Assembly: GCA_900240875.1 (NCBI GenBank)
Contig: OESE01000215.1
Span: 434,001-498,000 of the forward strand
Source of the DNA: Crithidia expoeki
Lineage: Eukaryota; Euglenozoa; Kinetoplastea; Trypanosomatida; Trypanosomatidae
Reading direction: 5' to 3'
DNA: 64,000 bases
In this document: in pieces, positions 61,164-64,000 of the stretch
Layout: each line of letters begins with the position of its first letter
Position numbering within the stretch: position 1 is the stretch's first letter
Program-made: the position numbers and the translations under genes
The notes under the pieces: model-generated
Seen by the model: the letters and a program-made list of their open reading frames with translations, nothing else
The model's database searches: none
Told to the model about the DNA's origin: nothing

Positions 61164-62057
61164 CGAGCGGCTTAGTTAGGGTACCCGCATTTCTTGTGAC
61201 GTTGTTGTTTAACACCGTATTCTGGGGCGGGAGTGGGAACTTCGACTACACGAAGACTGGAGGATTTGGGAAGGTGCGGAGTAGGACCCGCGCAGTTCGA
61301 ATTGTCCGCGGCGGTACGGAATCAATCGGTTTTTCAGCATCGCTGCCGATCAAGCAAGCTTGGAAGTCCACTGCATTGTCGCCTCTGTTGCGGCATACGT
61401 AACACAAGGCATTTGTTACTGTTGCGCCGTGCCGCAGGACTACGTGAGAAGAGCTGAAATGTGGGGGAGCCCAGATGTTAATTGATGATCCGACTTGAAG
61501 CGTTACTCGCGTTTGTTTGTTCTGTGGCTTTCTTGTTTAGCTATGGTGCCACTGACACGGTGTAAACGCTATTCAAGCACACAGCATGGGAGAAAAATAA
61601 TACAGGTTTTAGGGGAAAACGCAGGAATAGTTTCCGGCTGTGCCATTTCGTTCATGAGAGAGAAAAAACTTGGCGCGCTAATCAGTTGCGGAGGAAAGAC
61701 CAATGCGCTTCACTTCCCTACAACCCGAGTCTTAAGTGGCGTGTTGCTGATTCGTTTTTTTTTTTCTTCCTTGATTACAGCTTCACTGACGGGATGAGGC
61801 CCTCACAGAATTCGCTCTGCCGAAGGTATCCTTGTTTTCATTGCTTGCTTTCTTCGGTGTGTGACAACCAAGTATTACGCAACCGTAATCAGAAGAGGAA
61901 ACAAAACAAGTCGTATTAAGGAGGCCAGTCTCCCCCTTTAGAACGCTATCAAAGAGGCGAAGAAAAGAAGGCGCCCAATTCTTTCAGCATAAACAGCTGA
62001 TGTACGAGAACGCAGTTGAACATTCTGCTCGAGATCAACGCTCACAAAATCCTGTTT
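61164..62057. other. unique flank upstream of the transporter array
   Basis: 894 bp. The first 100 bp or so are remnants of the M7 5' region; the rest includes a T-rich plus-strand run near 61756 and no supported gene. It should hold the 3' UTR of the thioredoxin-like gene. Confidence 0.5.
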
Positions 62058-62558
62058 TTATGGCGTCTTGGGGAGTCGCCTGTTGAGCTCTGCGAGAAGC
62101 TCTTCCGTATTCACGGCGCGGATCTCGTTTCCGACTTGCTTCCGTCCGGTGAAGGTTTGAATGGTTGGGGTCCCGGAGATGAGCTGGTAGTCAATCAGCT
62201 GGCGCGTGCTCAAAGCCTTGGTGTCTACGCTATACCACACAATCCGCTTGTTCTCCTGGGCACACTTCTCCGCCGCTTCCTTGTACATCTCAGCAAAGGT
62301 CAGGCATGGAATGCACCCATGTTTCCAGAACTTTATCACCATCAGGTCGTCCTTGTGCTCTTGCAGCTTGGCGATCAGCTCCTCCTCGCTCTTGATCGGC
62401 GGCAGCTTTGTCTTCTCTAAGAAACCGCTGTCTTCAAACTCTTTCATCCACTTTGGAAAATTCTCGTGCATGTACTTGTCGTATTCCTCATTTGAAAGGT
62501 TTTCTGGGAGTTTGCGGTCACCGAAGATGCGCCTCACGATGTTCTGCGTCATTGACAT
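62058..62558 (-). CDS. thioredoxin-fold protein with CIPC motif
   Basis: 166 residues from ATG at 62558. Residues 70-160 have a thioredoxin fold: MVIKFWKHGCIPC with the redox pair Cys 82 and Cys 85, a helix (FAEMYKEAAEKC), IVWYSVDT strand, cis-Pro 131 in SGTPTIQTF, and a last strand/helix ending in LLAELNRRLP. The active site is Cys-Ile-Pro-Cys rather than the usual CGPC, with Lys-His in place of the Trp before it, so its redox potential may differ. Residues 1-60 (NIVRRIFGDRKLPENLSNEEYDKYM) form a charged extension that may be a mitochondrial targeting or partner-binding region. An alternative start is Met 3. A TTG-extended frame reaches 62693 and is not plausible. Confidence 0.8.
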   Translation of the reverse strand: MSMTQNIVRRIFGDRKLPENLSNEEYDKYMHENFPKWMKEFEDSGFLEKTKLPPIKSEEELIAKLQEHKDDLMVIKFWKHGCIPCLTFAEMYKEAAEKCAQENKRIVWYSVDTKALSTRQLIDYQLISGTPTIQTFTGRKQVGNEIRAVNTEELLAELNRRLPKTP

Positions 62559-63276
62559 CTTGATCGTTTTTTTTCTGAGAATTCTCACTAACCATATATG
62601 AGAAAATAAGAAATAACAGCATTTGAGGTTAGTTCCCGATATAAAAGACGGCAAGAAACCAGGATTAAGTGGGTAAAAGTTAGTTTGAGGCAAATGAGGG
62701 GGAGGGAGGTCAGAGAGGAGGAGGTCGCGTCTATCCGCACAATGTTGCCGCGTGGCTTCTCTGGCGTCCAGGTAGTGGAGATCTGTTACAGTTTTCTTTT
62801 TTTTTTACACTTTAACAGCAACAAAACTCACTGGAAGTACCCATACAGAAGAAAGTGTACTACTTGAGCGATTGCCTCGACCAAAAAATCACCGTGCGTT
62901 TCACTGCTGCGAAGTGCCGCAACGTCTTATATATATATATATATATATATATATACTTTTCATTTTTTTTTTCATTGCTTCCTGATGGACGTGCTGAAAC
63001 ACAATTCAAACGCAACTGTTAAGCAAACAGCAACAGAACATTCAGAAGCGCATGAACAAAAGAAAAGCGGTTATAAGGCACTGCTTTCGACGTGAGTCTA
63101 CGAGTCTAGCTTTCAACAGGTAAAAACACAGGTGCGCAGGGCCCAACGAAGGTAACACGCATCAATTCAACGGTCTGCAGAATACGTCCAGGTAACAGTG
63201 TGGGAAGCCGCTCATTTGTGCAAGAAGGTCAAGTTACTTTTTCCCATTGCAGACCACACAACACCCTTTTTTATTA
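62559..63276. other. intergenic with TA microsatellite
   Basis: 718 bp. An A8 run near 62567-62575 on the coding strand side (T on plus) lies just upstream of the thioredoxin-like ATG; T runs on plus near 62798 and 62966. No gene. Confidence 0.6.
62929..62955. repeat. TA dinucleotide microsatellite
   Basis: About 13 uninterrupted TA units in the spacer. Confidence 0.9.
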
Positions 63277-64000
63277 TTACTCGGTAATGCCCTTTGGCCA
63301 ATGTCCATAGTAGATACAGTGGCGCACCTTCCACCAGAGCTCGCTATGGTAGTGCGGGTCTGTAAAGTCTGACTCGCGCAACTCGGCACGAGCGCTGGAC
63401 AGGCGTGACTGCCCAGGCGTCATCATCACCGGCGACAGGTCCATGCTCTCGTGCTCGGGGTGGCGGTCGGAGAAGCGCTTCAGCCGCAGCCACGGGTCTG
63501 TGTTCTCGCGCTCCTCGTCGGTGCGGCCGTACACGTTCATGTCCCAGAACGGCTTCTGGTTCTTGATGCTGTGGAAGCCGCGAACGCACACCCACAGGGT
63601 AAGTAGGAAGGCCACGCCGTAGGTACCGAGGGTATGGTTCAGGTATTTGTCGGGACTCTCCTTCCAGTGGGCGAAGAGGCGCCGGTGCCAGCGACGGCGG
63701 TCCTTACGAGTGAACTTCGTGGTCCCCTCCAGCTTGCTTATGTAGTAGACGGCGTCGCGGTAGCTGGGGACGTCGTGGGCGGCCGTCGGCATTACATCTG
63801 CCGGTATGATCACACCACCATTCTCATCAATTTCATTTAAGGCGTAGGTTTCGAAGTTCGTCACATTCTTCAGATAGTCGAGACCAGGTGCACGCCAGCG
63901 TACCACCTCGCCGTTGCTGAGAATGCGTTGGAGGTAGAACTTGTTGTCGCGTGTACGGATGAGGGAGGTGTCCGTTTCCACACCTGTGCGTACCGCGCGA
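63277..64000 (-). CDS. single-pass membrane protein, 5' end outside window
   Basis: The open frame runs past the window edge; 241 codons are visible and no ATG lies near the edge, so the N-terminus is missing. Residues are mostly hydrophilic and rich in Arg, Asp and Trp, with one membrane helix in the middle (YGVAFLLTLWVCVRGF) flanked by KESPDKYLNHTLG and HSIKNQKPFWDMNVYGR. The C-terminal 90 residues include WLRLKRFSDRHPEHES and HSELWWKVRHCIYYGHWP. This single-helix, Trp/Tyr/His-rich layout is common among accessory subunits of mitochondrial inner-membrane complexes, but I do not recognise the family and that assignment is inference only. Confidence 0.7.
   Translation of the reverse strand, partial: RAVRTGVETDTSLIRTRDNKFYLQRILSNGEVVRWRAPGLDYLKNVTNFETYALNEIDENGGVIIPADVMPTAAHDVPSYRDAVYYISKLEGTTKFTRKDRRRWHRRLFAHWKESPDKYLNHTLGTYGVAFLLTLWVCVRGFHSIKNQKPFWDMNVYGRTDEERENTDPWLRLKRFSDRHPEHESMDLSPVMMTPGQSRLSSARAELRESDFTDPHYHSELWWKVRHCIYYGHWPKGITE

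Noticed and set aside
1-64000. CRISPR array, insertion sequence, phage or bacterial operon
   Set aside because: No short regularly spaced repeats, no transposase or integrase frame, and the gene content and processing signals are eukaryotic throughout.

Overview
The window looks like nuclear DNA from a trypanosomatid (Kinetoplastea). Genes are intronless and closely packed, and every protein-coding gene I can support lies on the minus strand, as expected for one polycistronic unit. Several genes have a long pyrimidine tract plus AG just upstream of the ATG (spliced-leader acceptor type), coding DNA is GC-richer than the spacers, and tandem gene arrays are present. I cannot name the genus. Starts given here are the first in-frame ATG after a plausible acceptor.

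Layout from left to right (transcription runs right to left). 1-6 kb: the N-terminus of a cut-off gene, a Gln/Ser/Pro-rich hypothetical protein, a RAD51-family protein and the GPI-anchor enzyme subunit PIG-F/GPI11. 6.3-14.7 kb: one very large gene (about 2,800 codons) broken by at least six frame changes and several in-frame stops, which I call a decayed pseudogene. 14.8-33.7 kb: a 9.4-kb segment present twice in tandem and almost identical, with 79 bp of extra sequence at the junction. Each copy carries a decayed ORF, an Isd11-like protein, NIP7, a syntaxin-16-like Qa-SNARE that ends in a CaaX box instead of a membrane anchor, a kynurenine/glutamine aminotransferase and a plus-strand tRNA-Lys(CTT). 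The duplication cuts through a PP1-docking-type hypothetical gene: complete on the right (33240-34070), 3' half only on the left.

34-45.3 kb: ordinary single-copy genes: a type II membrane glycosyltransferase, a CWC15-like splicing factor, an ABC1/ADCK-type kinase, a D-3-hydroxybutyrate-dehydrogenase-like SDR and a small protein whose C-terminus recalls MOZART1. 45.8-61.2 kb: seven tandem copies of one MFS_1_like transporter gene. They share a nearly identical core but have two kinds of 5' end, three kinds of 3' end and two kinds of spacer, so the array is a mosaic built by unequal crossing-over and gene conversion. Three copies have a degenerate 5' end with an in-frame TAG and no start codon. 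62-64 kb: a thioredoxin-fold protein and a single-pass membrane protein cut by the window edge.

I see no CRISPR array, insertion sequence, rRNA or bacterial-type operon. The most interesting items are the mosaic transporter array, the lipid-anchored Qa-SNARE, the large pseudogene beside a recent segmental duplication, and the duplicated antisense tRNA-Lys.
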